From NCBI GenBank assembly GCA_030407315.1, contig JALQPE010002358.1, forward strand, positions 62,001-126,000: a stretch of 64,000 nt of DNA, written 5' to 3'. Each line of letters opens with the position of its first letter. The first letter of the stretch is position 1. A program made the position numbers and the translations under genes. The DNA is from Asparagopsis taxiformis (taxonomy: Eukaryota; Rhodophyta; Florideophyceae; Bonnemaisoniales; Bonnemaisoniaceae). Below are positions 1 through 10,003 of the stretch, one piece after another. A model generated the notes under the pieces. It searched no databases. It saw nothing but the letters and a program-made list of their open reading frames with translations, and was not told where the DNA came from.

Positions 1-642
1 ACTCCGGCAGTAGGCACGCACGCCCGAACACACGACGTTCCACAAACAGCGAGCACGCGAGCATCGCTGCGTGTTCGATGTCCACGGCCATGAGGAAACG
101 TTCCTTCACGGGGGCAGGCGCGTCCTTCACGGCATCGGTGAAATAATGTACCACGCGTGGTAATAACGTGGACGACCCACGGGGGTACGGAAACTCCTCT
201 ACTACGTCCGGCAACGGCGGGAAGTAGAGCTCGCTCGGGACGACCCACGGAGCTGACGCGTGCGACACGCGGTAGTCGTCCGCGTTCACGTGGCGGAGAG
301 CGAAGTGGTCGTCGTACGACACGGCGCTTTTGGAGATGACGCTCAACGAAAGAGCAGTCTTCCATTCGGCACGTTGCCTTTCGGAAAGTGTCCGCGGACA
401 TACGAATACGGACGCCACCGAGATGAACGGCGGTTCCTCGGGCGTCCCCTTCCACAGGAAGGCGTCCATACGATCGACGTAGATCGCGTCGTTGGCGTCA
501 CGCAACCACGAGCGGTCGCAACGTATCGACGCCGGGATCTGGTAACGTTCCGATCCCGGTGGCCCGTTGGCGAAACGACGCCCGGCTGCCCGCCCCCACG
601 TATCCTCGGCGGAACGCATGTAGTCGACAACCGCGCGGGCGT
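1..642. other. GC-rich stretch without a convincing gene
   Basis: This stretch is clearly richer in G and C than the rest of the window. The reading frames that overlap here on both strands have arginine-rich, shadow-like composition and no recognisable motif. It probably belongs to the same element as the gag-like ORF that ends at 643, running off the left edge of the window. Confidence 0.4.
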
Positions 643-1248
643 CTAGACGATCTTTTGCCAACGTGGCGAGATCGTCGTTCGTGATACCCACGCGGGGGGC
701 AACGCAGCCCACGCGTGGGTCAGGACGCCTACGTTTAGCGCCGCACCGCCACGTGAGGCGGTGCCGACCGTCCCAACGGGGTCACCACCCTCCGGCGAGG
801 GATCCTGGCGAGGAGAACGCGGCGAGCCATCACGACGAGGCACGCCCGTGCGGGCCGCCGCCACAGCACGACGCGAACGAGCGGCCGCTGCCATCGCGGC
901 TACACCCATCGACGGGGCCGCGGCAGCCGGAATGACGGGTGACGAATTCCCCGAGTCGGACGCCGTTGCGTCATCATCACGTGGGGCATCGGCCCTAGCA
1001 GCCTCGGCAGGCGTCACGGAAGCCGCCAGGCGAGACGGAGCCATGGGGCGAGACGAAGAGGCGGCGGCCTGAGGAGCAACGGCTTCTCCCGCCCTAACGG
1101 ATGGGGCGGGCGCGACGGACGCTTCCGTCGCTGGCGGCGCACCGGCCCCGACGAGGGAGGGAGCGCCCTGCGAAGGGTTCCTCGCTCCACCTCCAGCAGA
1201 GCCGGCGGGCCGCGGGGTGTTAGCATCGGTACTACGAGTCGTAACCAT
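643..1248 (-). CDS. Ala/Pro/Ser-rich gag-like ORF (fragment)
   Basis: I take the ATG at 1248-1246, which gives about 201 residues beginning MVTTRSTD. The frame is open further upstream and would add a hydrophobic stretch, but without an ATG. The protein is dominated by Ala, Pro, Ser and Arg, with scattered acidic clusters and no zinc knuckle. A short basic and threonine-rich start followed by a disordered region is common in gag proteins of LTR retrotransposons, so a minus-strand retroelement that continues off the window is my best guess. No reverse transcriptase is visible to support it, and the strong GC bias makes long chance ORFs likely here. Confidence 0.25.
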   Translation of the reverse strand: MVTTRSTDANTPRPAGSAGGGARNPSQGAPSLVGAGAPPATEASVAPAPSVRAGEAVAPQAAASSSRPMAPSRLAASVTPAEAARADAPRDDDATASDSGNSSPVIPAAAAPSMGVAAMAAAARSRRAVAAARTGVPRRDGSPRSPRQDPSPEGGDPVGTVGTASRGGAALNVGVLTHAWAALPPAWVSRTTISPRWQKIV

Positions 1249-2485
1249 CGTGGTTACGCTGTACACGATAATTATGACGAGTGCAACGAGCACGACGACG
1301 AGAGCCACGCGGGCTAGACGAAACAAGAGAACGAAGGGAACGGAGGAAATAATACCCAGCGGGGGAAAGAGATAAGGAATAACGAAAGGCAACGGCCTGG
1401 ATGACGATGGTGAGAGGAAGGGTGAGCGACGATCGCTATCACGTTAAGCCGCCGCTTAAATATCCTTCGGACGACCGTTGTCGAAATGCCCGCTGGCAGA
1501 TTCACGAAAAGGCCGCGGCCTGCGCACGTATCGCGCTGAATTGAAGCACACCCGCGTGGTGGAATTGGACACTGCATCCGTTGCAGGGAAACGCCTAAGC
1601 GAGGCATTGACGTACGACGCCAACGGGCGGGCCGCGATGATTACGAAAGAGCCGGAGCGCACGCGCGCGCTCCGGCGCCGTGGCGATTCGATCAGCCAAC
1701 CGGGCCATGTACGTTTCAACGAGATTTTTCGGGACAACTGCCACGTCCGCAGTTGTACCCGAAAAGGCGCCACGGCCCCGTGTCTCAGGAGCGTCCTGAC
1801 GGGCCTCGCGTGGCCGGGACGTCCACGTGTGGGGGTGGGGCTGTGTAGTATACGTGGCAATTCCGAAATTGCAAATATTTACGCTTTCCGCGGAATTCGA
1901 ATTTCGGCGGATACGACCGGCGACAGCAATGCACGAACATTGCTGGCGCATGCGCGCGCGCAACCGGCACACGTGTGCAACGAACGTATTGGCAACGGCC
2001 AACGGACCAACGGGTCCCTACGTGTGACCCACAAGGTCCTTTCCCATTCGGGGACGTTACGAGTAGTGTTTACACTGTAAAGCGATGCCATCGTGGCCAT
2101 ATAGGTATTGGCATCGTGCCGGGAGGGAAAGGGGACAAGACAACGATCGAGCAACGGCTCTAGTCTACGACTGACTTCTACGTTACGTTTACGTTTTGCC
2201 TAGCGAGGCTTCGTCTCCGTCGAGCTGCGTACTCCCTATCCATCGCCGCACGTAAGGCTGATTGCGTGTAGTGCCTCCGGGCTTGGTTGAGAGCGCCTCC
2301 GGTGACGTACCACCTCGTTTGCTAACGTAATCCTCGCGTGGATTGTTGCGTCGAGACGCTCGTGTCTACTCGCTAACCTATCTCTACCGTTCTACCTAAC
2401 ATACAGTCAAAACACCAGCGGGTGGACTGCTCGTTTCGTTTCGTAAGGACAGCGTGTCCGTGGCTCGTACCAGCTACTTCTAGAA
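1249..2485. other. GC-rich spacer, possibly leader or LTR of the left element
   Basis: No gene is supported. ORFs on both strands overlap and look random. The segment contains many ACGTG-type words and a small inverted repeat near 1864-1910 with arms CCGAAATT and AATTTCGG. Composition changes from GC-rich to AT-richer near 2485, exactly where the transposase-like frame on the minus strand stops, so 2485 may be an insertion boundary. I could not define LTR ends or a target duplication. Confidence 0.35.
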
Positions 2486-3877
2486 CTAACGTTGTTCCAC
2501 ACTGACCTTCAAACTATGCCCAACTGTCGCTTTTGTATTGACAGTGAAATGGGGAAGCCCATATCCAGACTGGTCTGCACCATCCACGATAAGTGATGTA
2601 TACTGCGAAGGGTACAACGCAGCTAGCTCACACCTCTTCTGATACTCTCTACGTTCCCGAGAAACCATCTCTATATGCAAACGTCTCCGTTCAAGAAGAG
2701 GAGCTGTAATCTTCTTCTCTGCTCCATACTTGGCTAGAGCGTCCCGAATATACTCACAATCAGTACATTTTGTGAATCGCTGAATTCTTCTTACTTTGAT
2801 ATCACCGCAATACTTCTTCCAAGTTGTGTAGAAGTATGCCAAAGAAGGTATATTATGATATCCATGCAGAACAGTGTACTGTTCTCGGAAAACTTCATAG
2901 ACAGATTTCTTTTGAAAGAGTGGAAGGTGTCTTTCGTTGGTGTCAGGCATTCGCTCCGCTGTAGAATCCGCAAATCTGTCCAGGAAACATATAACAGAGT
3001 CCCTCTGTGGACTCTCTGGGTCTTTTTGAGCTGATGAAAAACAGACTGATCTTCCATTTGCCCATGAAATCTTCACTGATCGTTGCATGTGTCTAGAAAA
3101 CATGAAGGAAGACTCCAGGAATTTGTAGCAGACTTTCCTCCCGCAAAAAAGGTAAACTTTAGATCTGGGATCGAATAATTTCTTCAAGTATCTTCGCCGA
3201 TCATTCCTTCCCCATAAAAGTACTCGGCTGACTTCAGACCTCAGAAACGTTGTGTCTGTACTTCGAAAGCATCTCCTTTTCTTACAACCGAACTGTTTTC
3301 TGATGTCTAGATTAGATAAAGACGTGACATGCTTCCTCTTCTCGATCATCCTTTTGCTCACACGATATCCATTACTCCTCTTGTCGCTATCATGGTTTTT
3401 TCGTGGACTTGTATCCAACTGATAGATGGATGGTTTTCCAATTGGACAAGATGACGCACAAGAATCAGAATATCTTTCTGTTGCAGTACTTGGAGATAAG
3501 CAGTCAGATACAGAAGCTTGTTTTACTTCCAGCGGTGATTGAAATGGAATACTTCCGTAACCGTCATTACGCTCCGAAAGAATTCCAGATTCCGAACGAT
3601 TCAATGAACCTCTGACATATTCTTGGCGGTTTCTGTTGAAACGAATTGGAATTATATCATTACTCAATGGAATTCTTTGGTTTGCAGATGATTTTGATCG
3701 GTTTGGATGATGCGGAAATGAGTTCTCGCTGGTGCATTGTTCAGCTTCGGCTTCGATCCCCAGCGTTGCAAGAATACCAACAGCACTTTTGTGAATCAGT
3801 TTGCGGTTGGTGTCGGAGAGGCAAAATGTGTCCTCCATGAGTTTGCAGTGGTTTTCACTTCGAACGCTCACTTTCAT
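2486..3877 (-). pseudogene. Transposase-like protein, probably truncated at its C-terminus
   Basis: One frame of 463 residues starts at an ATG at 3877. The N-terminal third is Ser/Asn-rich and looks disordered. The middle has a basic Cys/Arg-rich stretch. The C-terminal third has KCTDC at roughly residue 375, then a helical segment with repeated Arg/Glu, then LIVDGADQSGYGLPHF near residues 435-450. The DGADQ motif after a 'Y-S-L-I' strand resembles the first catalytic aspartate of DDE-type transposases of a family widespread in algae and invertebrates. The frame ends 20 residues later, where base composition also changes, so the second and third acidic catalytic residues are absent. I read it as a transposase cut off by an insertion at about 2485. 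The family call is inference. Confidence 0.45.
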
Positions 3878-4071
3878 TGACAGGTGAACAGAATGCGGGG
3901 AAAATTTGTAAGTACTGATAGAGCATATAATTCAAATTTACAAAAACAGAGAACAAATTTCGCGCCAAATATTGTACAACGGTAATGATCGATGTGAAAA
4001 GATTTATTCCATTCTTCTCTAGATGTTTGGAATCGCTCTTCAGTAGTGCAATGTACAAAAATAGTACTCAT

Positions 4072-4559
4072 TGTTGAAGCACTGGAATTGGCCCTGAGGG
4101 GCTCAATTACGTGAGAAAACTTTGACCCTCGATTTCTCTTAGAAGGAGTGCTCTAGGCGCTCCGAAACCTATCTCATCGTGTTCAGCGTGCCCGAATTAG
4201 TCGGGTAGCAACTTCTCCGAAGCTTCTACGACCTTTCTTCATGGAGATAATAGCGTCTGAAGTTTCAATTTGTTTCTCATACTTTCAATTAGTAATTAGA
4301 AATGCCAGGATGGGTTGCCATCATGGCAGAGGGAAAATGTTATGATAAGTGTACACGTGTGGGTGATATGATAGAGAAGCCCACGTGTACCAGATTGGCA
4401 GCGGGTGCTTGCTAGGACAGACTGTCAGTGACAGTCTGTCTGGAGCAGCCTTGAACAGGCTGTCCTTAGCACCGCCGGCGCACCTCGGCGAGAATACAAA
4501 TAATGTAGTGAGCTCGCAGATTCAATAAACGCTTGGTAAGCGACCAATTCGTTTCAACA
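4072..4559 (+). repeat. Copia 5' LTR
   Basis: 488 bp, TG...CA ends. It carries a strong inverted repeat around 4424-4440 (arms ACAGACTGTCA / TGACAGTCTGT) and AATAAA at about 4525-4530, a plausible polyadenylation signal; the 3' LTR has AGTAAA at the matching place. The same sequence recurs at 9998-10485 and, inverted, at 27392-27879. Confidence 0.95.
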
Positions 4560-4577
4560 GGTTATGGGCCCAGCGCG
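4560..4577 (+). promoter_or_regulatory. Primer-binding site for a half initiator tRNA-Met
   Basis: GGTTATGGGCCCAG follows the 5' LTR with no gap. This is the same word that follows the LTR of Drosophila copia, where it pairs with an internal fragment of initiator tRNA-Met rather than its 3' CCA end. The match is from memory of the family, not from an alignment. Confidence 0.75.
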
Positions 4578-4815
4578 CTCGTAGGTCGTTTCAATATCTC
4601 TCGCGCTTCGGTAAGTGCGTCGCTTGCGTCGGCGTTCTGTTACCTCTTTCGTCTTGTTTTCGTTTACTCACCTTTCTGCCGTGCTGCGCCTTCCCGCGCG
4701 TCCGCGCTCTTGCGTAGAGTGTTCTCCACGCTCTTGCGGCCATCGCCGCGTTCTTCCTTCGCCACCGCGCAACCTCTGTCGCCGCGCCGCACCTCTGTCG
4801 CCGCTCCGCGCCGAC

Positions 4816-4900
4816 ACTGTGTCATCCTGTCACTGACACTGACATCCTGTCATCCACACTGTGTCATACTGACACTCTGTCATCTTGCCATCCGTTTCCG
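4816..4900 (+). repeat. CTGTCA-type simple repeat in copia leader
   Basis: CTGTCA and TGACACT words alternate many times (for example TCCTGTCACTGACACTGACA). It is low-complexity leader sequence with no coding signal. Confidence 0.6.
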
Positions 4901-4965
4901 GGTCATCGTCATCAGGTGACATCATTCTTTCATCTGGGGTTCGCGTGCGAAGGAAAAAGTTTGGC

Positions 4966-5040
4966 CAGCGTCGTTGCTGGGGTTTGAACCAAGGATCTAT
5001 ACATCGACGTGGACCGTCCAACCGACTCGGCTACCGGGCC
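4966..5040 (-). other. tRNA-like sequence with Pol III A and B boxes in copia leader
   Basis: Read on the minus strand, 5033-5022 is TAGCCGAGTCGG, a full match to the A-box consensus TRGCNNAGYNGG, and 4990-4980 is GGTTCAAACCC, a full match to the B-box. Their spacing is close to that of a tRNA. A D-arm (GCCG/CGGT) and most of a T-arm can be folded, but the acceptor ends do not pair well and no clean anticodon stem forms. It is more likely a tRNA-derived relic or a Pol III promoter than a working tRNA gene. Confidence 0.4.
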
Positions 5041-5220
5041 ATTCAAGGCCCAATTACTGGAATTGGCCTTTGCTTTTATATTGGCTAGTCTATACCTTTC
5101 TCAACTCGGTCCTGCTCTTGTAAGACAGTGACCTTGTCCTGATCGGTATAGCGTTATAGCCTTTACATATCACCGAATAAACTCATCGGACGTTTGGTTT
5201 TCTCATCAACTCTATCCACA

Positions 5221-5737
5221 AGTAAGTTTATACCTTTCACCTTTCGGTCTATTTCAAGGTTTAGACCTTAGTATTGATCGGTATAACTTCTAACTCTCTT
5301 GTTCTCTTCTCTCTGCAGTGTTTAGCAGTGACGAAGACCGCGTGGAACCGCGCACCGACGAGCAGCCTCCCAGGCTTCGTCGCGAGGGGGATTCTCTTCA
5401 AGACCGGGTCTTCCGCAAAGCCTACAGCATCGCCGAAAGGAGGGACAACAAGAAGAAGTACGCCGCTCACAAGAAGGCAAACCGCTCGAGGTGCCATCAC
5501 TGCAACGTCTTACTCAACTCCGCCGAGTCTAGAGTCGCACACTTCAGCGGCTCTAGACATAAGAAGACTATCGAACGCCTGAAGGAAGGTGGTCTCAAGG
5601 TCTGCAAGCCCTGCGGTGTCATCGTTCGCACCCAGAGCGAGTTCGACAACCACCTCCGCGGTAGTCGCCACCGTGGCATCGAGAAGACTCTCAAAGCCCC
5701 TAAAGCCTCTAAGGCTTCTTCCTCCTCCGATAAGTAG
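5221..5737 (+). CDS. Spliced two-zinc-finger protein encoded in the copia leader
   Basis: A 139-codon frame lies between the 5' LTR and gag, but the unspliced DNA has no ATG for it. A GT-AG intron at 5222-5318 (donor A|GTAAGTTT; acceptor TTCTCTCTGCAG after a pyrimidine tract) would join the A at 5221 to TG at 5319, creating the start codon exactly in frame (MFSSDEDR). The protein has an acidic/basic N-terminus and two Cys2-His2 fingers of the U1/matrin type: CHHC with histidines about 12 and 18 residues later, then CKPC with the same spacing and the motif GSRHRG. The C-terminus is Lys/Ser/Ala-rich. Fingers of this type usually bind RNA or structured nucleic acid. A nucleocapsid-like or packaging role is inference. 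Confidence 0.6.
5222..5318 (+). other. Predicted 97-bp intron in the copia leader
   Basis: Starts GTAAGT and ends CTCTCTGCAG with a long pyrimidine tract. Removal joins A to TG and creates the start of the zinc-finger ORF. A second strong donor, GTAAGTGC at 4609, exists upstream but would not create an ATG with this acceptor. Confidence 0.6.
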
Positions 5738-5921
5738 TACTCCTTTTCTCTAGACACAATAGAAATCTAGCTGATTTCTCTTTCATAAACCTTGTTTTCT
5801 TGTTCTCCACTCATCTTGCTCTTAGCTAAAAGTCTCTATCCTATAGATCCCAGCTTGGTCCTAGACGACTATCGGTTGTCCACTTGGGAAGGGTCGAACA
5901 GATAAGACTTATTGCAGAGCC

Positions 5922-6269
5922 ATGGAGAGCACTTCATCCGGCATTCGCATTGAAAAGCTGGACTACTCCAACTTCCACTCATGGAAGCAAAAGATGGAGC
6001 TCATCCTCGGACACCGCGAGGTGGACGAAATGATCGATCCTGACCTACGTCCTCCACGCCCGGCAGAACAGGAAGCACTGTCCAAGTGGCTTCGCAAAGA
6101 CAAAACTGCTCGGATGACCATCGGGATCACGTTGTCTGATGAGATGCTCAAGAACGTGTCACACACCACTACTGCTCTGGAAATGTGGCAGGAGATCTGT
6201 AACGTGCACCAAAGGCACACTCTCCTAAACAAACTAGCTGCAAGGCGTGATTTCTATACGCCACTATGA
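5922..6269 (+). pseudogene. Copia gag, N-terminal part (ends at a frameshift)
   Basis: The frame starts at ATG 5922 in a good context (GAGCCATGG) and reads 115 residues, beginning MESTSSGIRIEKLDYSNFHS with the typical copia gag pattern of L-x-x-x-N-F/Y-x-x-W. It stops at TGA 6267-6269. The following pol frame is offset and its first residues MKPGEQMLVYINRV are the normal continuation of copia gag, so one base has probably been lost near 6255-6262. Copia elements normally encode gag and pol in one frame, so I treat this as damage, not programmed frameshifting. Confidence 0.8.
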
Positions 6270-9200
6270 AGCCCGGTGAACAGATGCTCGTCTACATTAA
6301 TCGTGTTCGACAGATGGCCTCGGTCCTCAGCTCTATGGGCGTGATCATCGACGACAAGGAAATGGCTATGGCTGTCCTCAATGGCCTTCCTTCTTCCTTC
6401 CAGACACTCATTACTGCTCTTGATGCTATAGGTGATGAGGATCCTACATTCACCTTCGACAAAGTCCGAAGTCTCCTTCTTCAGGAGGAACGTAGAGCTT
6501 CTATTTTGAAACCTGGAAGCTCTTCTTCTGACTCGGCTGCATTATTATCCAGGTCTGGGAAACAGCCCGGCAGTAACCGAAAGAAATGCACTCATTGCGG
6601 TCGTACCAACCACACTGAACCGTATTGTTGGCAAAAGTATGGCCGTCCATCCCGCTCTCGGCCTGCACGGTCTAAACCTTCTGCCATGGTTACTCTCACC
6701 GATTCAGAAGGCAATCCTCCATCAAACTCTGTTTCCGCGTCTACTTTCCATAATGATGAAGAGAAAGAGTATGTTTGCCTCATGTCAACTACTCCTGGAT
6801 CTCTTCATACATCAACTTGGTACATAGACTCTGCTGCCACCTCTCACATGACCTTCGATCGCTCCATGTTTGTTTCCTATAAGGAAATAACACCGTTCTC
6901 CGTAACTCTGGGAGATAAGTCTACCTCAATGGCAGTCGGCCGTGGTGATGTTCGTTTAATGATCTCTCTATATGGGGAAATAAAACAGTGCATACTTCGT
7001 GACGTTCTCCACGTTCCCTCTTTTGTATTTTCTCTCATCTCCGTCAGCACCCTCACTACTCGAGGCATATCGGTGCAGTTCAATAACAATACAGTCATCC
7101 TGACTCAGAACAACAAACCGATAGCCACTGGACGGAGAAGCAAGGGACTCTATGCCATTGATCTCTTCTCGTCAAAGGCCCCAAAAGATCATGTGCAGCA
7201 AACAGCCTGTGTGGCCTCGCTACAGCTCTGGCACGAGCGGCTCGGGCATGTCAACAAGTCCGGTATCTCACGCATGGAACAGCTATCTGCCGTGAAGGGC
7301 CTCCGAATCAAATCTCAGAAATCAGATGCAGGTGCCCCATGTGAAGGATGCATAACCGGCAAAATGCCCCGAGCAGCTATTCCAAAGCTCTCCGAAACGA
7401 GAGCATCTGAGCTACTCCAGTTGGTTCACACAGATCTGGCAGGGCCGATGGAAGTACTCTCGAAAGGGGGAGCTCGCTACTTTGTGACATTCATCGATGA
7501 CAAGTCCCGATGGCTAACGGTATACCCGCTCCACCGTAAGTCCGATTGCTTCGACTCCTTCCAGAGATTCCTGCGCATTGCTGAAACGCAAACTGGTTGT
7601 AAACTCCGCCAACTACGCTCGGATGGAGGGGGAGAGTTCTTCTCAAACGACTTTACCTCCTTCCTCGACAGCAAAGGAATCAAACGTCAGACCACCTGTG
7701 CATACACTCCGCAACAGAATGGTGTGGCAGAGAGAATGAACAGAACCCTCAAAGATCAAATTCGTGCCATGCTCCATCACAGCAACACCCCATTCGAGTT
7801 CTGGGCAGAAGCACTCTCCTGTGCTGCCTACATTCGTAACCGTGTCACCAGCCGCTCCCTGCCAACTAGAAATACTCCGTATGAGATCTGGTATGGTAGG
7901 AAACCGAGTATTGCTCATATGCGAACGTTCGGAAGTAGATGCTGGTACAAAACGCCTGATAAACTTCTTCAGACCCTTGATTTGCGGGCAAAGGAAGCAA
8001 TTATGCTTGGATACGCAAGCTCCCAGAAAGCCTACAAACTATGGGACACAGCAAATGAAAAGGTCGTTGTGTCGCGAGACGTAGTGTTCGACGAGCTGCA
8101 GAAGAAGCGTTTACCATCTTCTGATACAGACTACAACAGCGTTGATGCTGCTCCTGAGTCCAATACTGAGCCATGGGATGGAGACAGCAAGTCTGGTCTC
8201 TCTACCAAACAGGATACTCCTCCCTCATCCCATTCGGACTCTGACTCTGACACCAACGCTCCACAACCTCAATCTCCTCCACCAACTCCCTCAGCATCTA
8301 CTGATGAGTCTCTCCTTAACGCTCCGCGTAAATCTTCTCGATCTCGTAAACCTCCGGGTGAGTGGTGGAAAACAACTGCCCTTGTCTCCACTACTGCTGA
8401 TACCACTCCGGAACATCTTCTTACCTTCACTGAGGTGACCAAGGGGGAGGAGAAAGATCTCTGGATTGAGGCCATTCAGTCCGAGATGGATTCCCTCGAA
8501 GCAAATGGCACCTGGATTCTGGTCCCCCGCAGTGAAGCTCTCAACCTCCTCACTTCGAAGTGGGTCTTCAAACGCAAAGATGTTGTCAGTGAAACTGGTG
8601 AGCACTCGATCAAACACAAAGCTCGACTCGTAACTCGAGGATTCCAGCAGAAGTACGGCATCGACTACTCCGAGACTTATGCCCCCGTTGTCCAGTTCTG
8701 TACTCTTCGCATGTTCTTTGCGCTCACTGTCCACCACGATTTGCACTGCGACCAAATGGACGTCAAAACAGCCTTTCTCTACGGAGATCTCGAGCAGGAC
8801 ATCTTCATGGAGCAGCCGGAGGGATTCATCGACTCGAAGCATCCAGACCATGTCTGCAAACTGCAAAAGGCTCTATACGGACTCAAACAAGCTCCGAGGC
8901 AGTGGCATGCTAAGATCGATGACTTTCTCATTTCACAGCTCGACTTCCAGAGCTCTCCGTACGATCCATGTTTCTACGTCAGGTATCGTGACGACTCTAT
9001 GATCATCATTGCACTATACGTCGACGATATTCTTCTTGCTTCAAGCAGTAGAGATATGTTGGATGAGCTGAAAGCAGAGTTCAGCAAGCGTTTCGAGATG
9101 AAGGATTGTGGTAGAGCTCGGGTATGTCTTGGACTAGAGATTGCGCGCAACACCTCGAAAGGACTGCTACACTTGAACCAGTCTCGCTACGCTGAGAAGG

Positions 9201-10003
9201 TATTGGAACGGTTTGGAATGGAAAATGCAAGTCCGGTTGTTACGCCAATGCAAGCTCAGATCTCCGTCGCGGATACCGAAACTGAGCCCATAGACTCTAC
9301 GCTCTATCGCAGAGCAATTGGCAGCCTGATGTACCTAGCGGTGGGAACTCGCCCTGACATCGCATTTGCCGTTGGGAGACTTGCACAGTTCGTTGAGGCC
9401 CCGACAAAAGCTCTCTGGGTAGCCGTTAAACGTGTCCTACGCTACATCGCTGGTACACGGGACTTTGGCGTGATGTATAAAGCTACAGCAACACTTGCAC
9501 CAGTCGGGTACAGCGACTCGGACTGGGGCGGTTGTACTATCAACCGGAAGTCGACCAGTGGCTATGTCTTCAAGATGGCTGGAGGAGCGGTGAGCTGGAA
9601 GTCTCGTAAGCAAGGCTGTGTAGCCCAGTCTTCCTCAGAAGCCGAATACATGGCTCTCAGTGCAGCAGTGAAGGAGGCAATCTGGCTGAGAAACATCGTC
9701 GGTTTCAGCAGCAGTACAAATCCTGCAGATCCTATCCTCATCAATGTGGATAATCAAGGATCTATCAAAATGGCTAGGAACGATGCTTCTGGAACCCGCA
9801 CAAAGCATATCGACATTCGGTATCACTTTGTCCGGGATTGCCTCCTCGAAGGAATGTTCGATATCGACTACTGTCCAACATCTGATATGGTAGCGGATGT
9901 CCTCACTAAGCCTCTGCAAAGGGTTCAGTTCGTCAAGCTTCGTGAACTTATGGGGGTAACTACCAAATCATTAATCGAGAAGGTCAAAGAGGGGGAGTGT
10001 TGA
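6266..10003 (+). CDS. Copia gag-pol polyprotein (rest of gag, PR, IN, RT, RNase H)
   Basis: 1245 codons in one frame. Domains in order: remaining gag with a zinc knuckle (CTHCGRTNHTEPYC, about residue 109); aspartic protease WYIDSAATSHM, with DSA in place of the usual DSG; pre-integrase HHCC finger (HERLGH ... CEGC); integrase catalytic core with HTDLAG, LRSDGGGEF and the glutamate in GVAERMNRTL; a Ser/Pro-rich linker; reverse transcriptase with the YVDD catalytic box; and RNase H with GYSDSDWGG and SSSEAEYMA. The integrase-before-RT order defines Ty1/copia. The stop codon TGA lies inside the first bases of the 3' LTR. No ATG-led translation reaches this frame without correcting the shift near 6260, so this copy is probably not autonomous. 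Confidence 0.95.
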   Translation: MKPGEQMLVYINRVRQMASVLSSMGVIIDDKEMAMAVLNGLPSSFQTLITALDAIGDEDPTFTFDKVRSLLLQEERRASILKPGSSSSDSAALLSRSGKQPGSNRKKCTHCGRTNHTEPYCWQKYGRPSRSRPARSKPSAMVTLTDSEGNPPSNSVSASTFHNDEEKEYVCLMSTTPGSLHTSTWYIDSAATSHMTFDRSMFVSYKEITPFSVTLGDKSTSMAVGRGDVRLMISLYGEIKQCILRDVLHVPSFVFSLISVSTLTTRGISVQFNNNTVILTQNNKPIATGRRSKGLYAIDLFSSKAPKDHVQQTACVASLQLWHERLGHVNKSGISRMEQLSAVKGLRIKSQKSDAGAPCEGCITGKMPRAAIPKLSETRASELLQLVHTDLAGPMEVLSKGGARYFVTFIDDKSRWLTVYPLHRKSDCFDSFQRFLRIAETQTGCKLRQLRSDGGGEFFSNDFTSFLDSKGIKRQTTCAYTPQQNGVAERMNRTLKDQIRAMLHHSNTPFEFWAEALSCAAYIRNRVTSRSLPTRNTPYEIWYGRKPSIAHMRTFGSRCWYKTPDKLLQTLDLRAKEAIMLGYASSQKAYKLWDTANEKVVVSRDVVFDELQKKRLPSSDTDYNSVDAAPESNTEPWDGDSKSGLSTKQDTPPSSHSDSDSDTNAPQPQSPPPTPSASTDESLLNAPRKSSRSRKPPGEWWKTTALVSTTADTTPEHLLTFTEVTKGEEKDLWIEAIQSEMDSLEANGTWILVPRSEALNLLTSKWVFKRKDVVSETGEHSIKHKARLVTRGFQQKYGIDYSETYAPVVQFCTLRMFFALTVHHDLHCDQMDVKTAFLYGDLEQDIFMEQPEGFIDSKHPDHVCKLQKALYGLKQAPRQWHAKIDDFLISQLDFQSSPYDPCFYVRYRDDSMIIIALYVDDILLASSSRDMLDELKAEFSKRFEMKDCGRARVCLGLEIARNTSKGLLHLNQSRYAEKVLERFGMENASPVVTPMQAQISVADTETEPIDSTLYRRAIGSLMYLAVGTRPDIAFAVGRLAQFVEAPTKALWVAVKRVLRYIAGTRDFGVMYKATATLAPVGYSDSDWGGCTINRKSTSGYVFKMAGGAVSWKSRKQGCVAQSSSEAEYMALSAAVKEAIWLRNIVGFSSSTNPADPILINVDNQGSIKMARNDASGTRTKHIDIRYHFVRDCLLEGMFDIDYCPTSDMVADVLTKPLQRVQFVKLRELMGVTTKSLIEKVKEGEC
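9984..9997 (+). promoter_or_regulatory. Copia polypurine tract
   Basis: A purine run containing AAAGAGGGGGAG abuts the 3' LTR and overlaps the end of the pol frame. This is the usual place for the plus-strand DNA primer. Confidence 0.7.

Noticed and set aside
260..646. Arg-rich plus-strand frame near the left edge
   Set aside because: Overlaps frames on the other strand in GC-rich DNA; composition looks like random translation.
4966..5040. A functional tRNA gene
   Set aside because: A and B boxes are perfect, but acceptor and anticodon stems do not form.
6255..6270. Programmed frameshifting between copia gag and pol
   Set aside because: No slippery heptamer seen, the break falls inside gag rather than at its end, and copia elements usually have one frame; a one-base loss is simpler.
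8291..8866. 191-codon antisense frame inside copia pol
   Set aside because: Antisense shadow of the RT coding region; no domain and no conservation argument.
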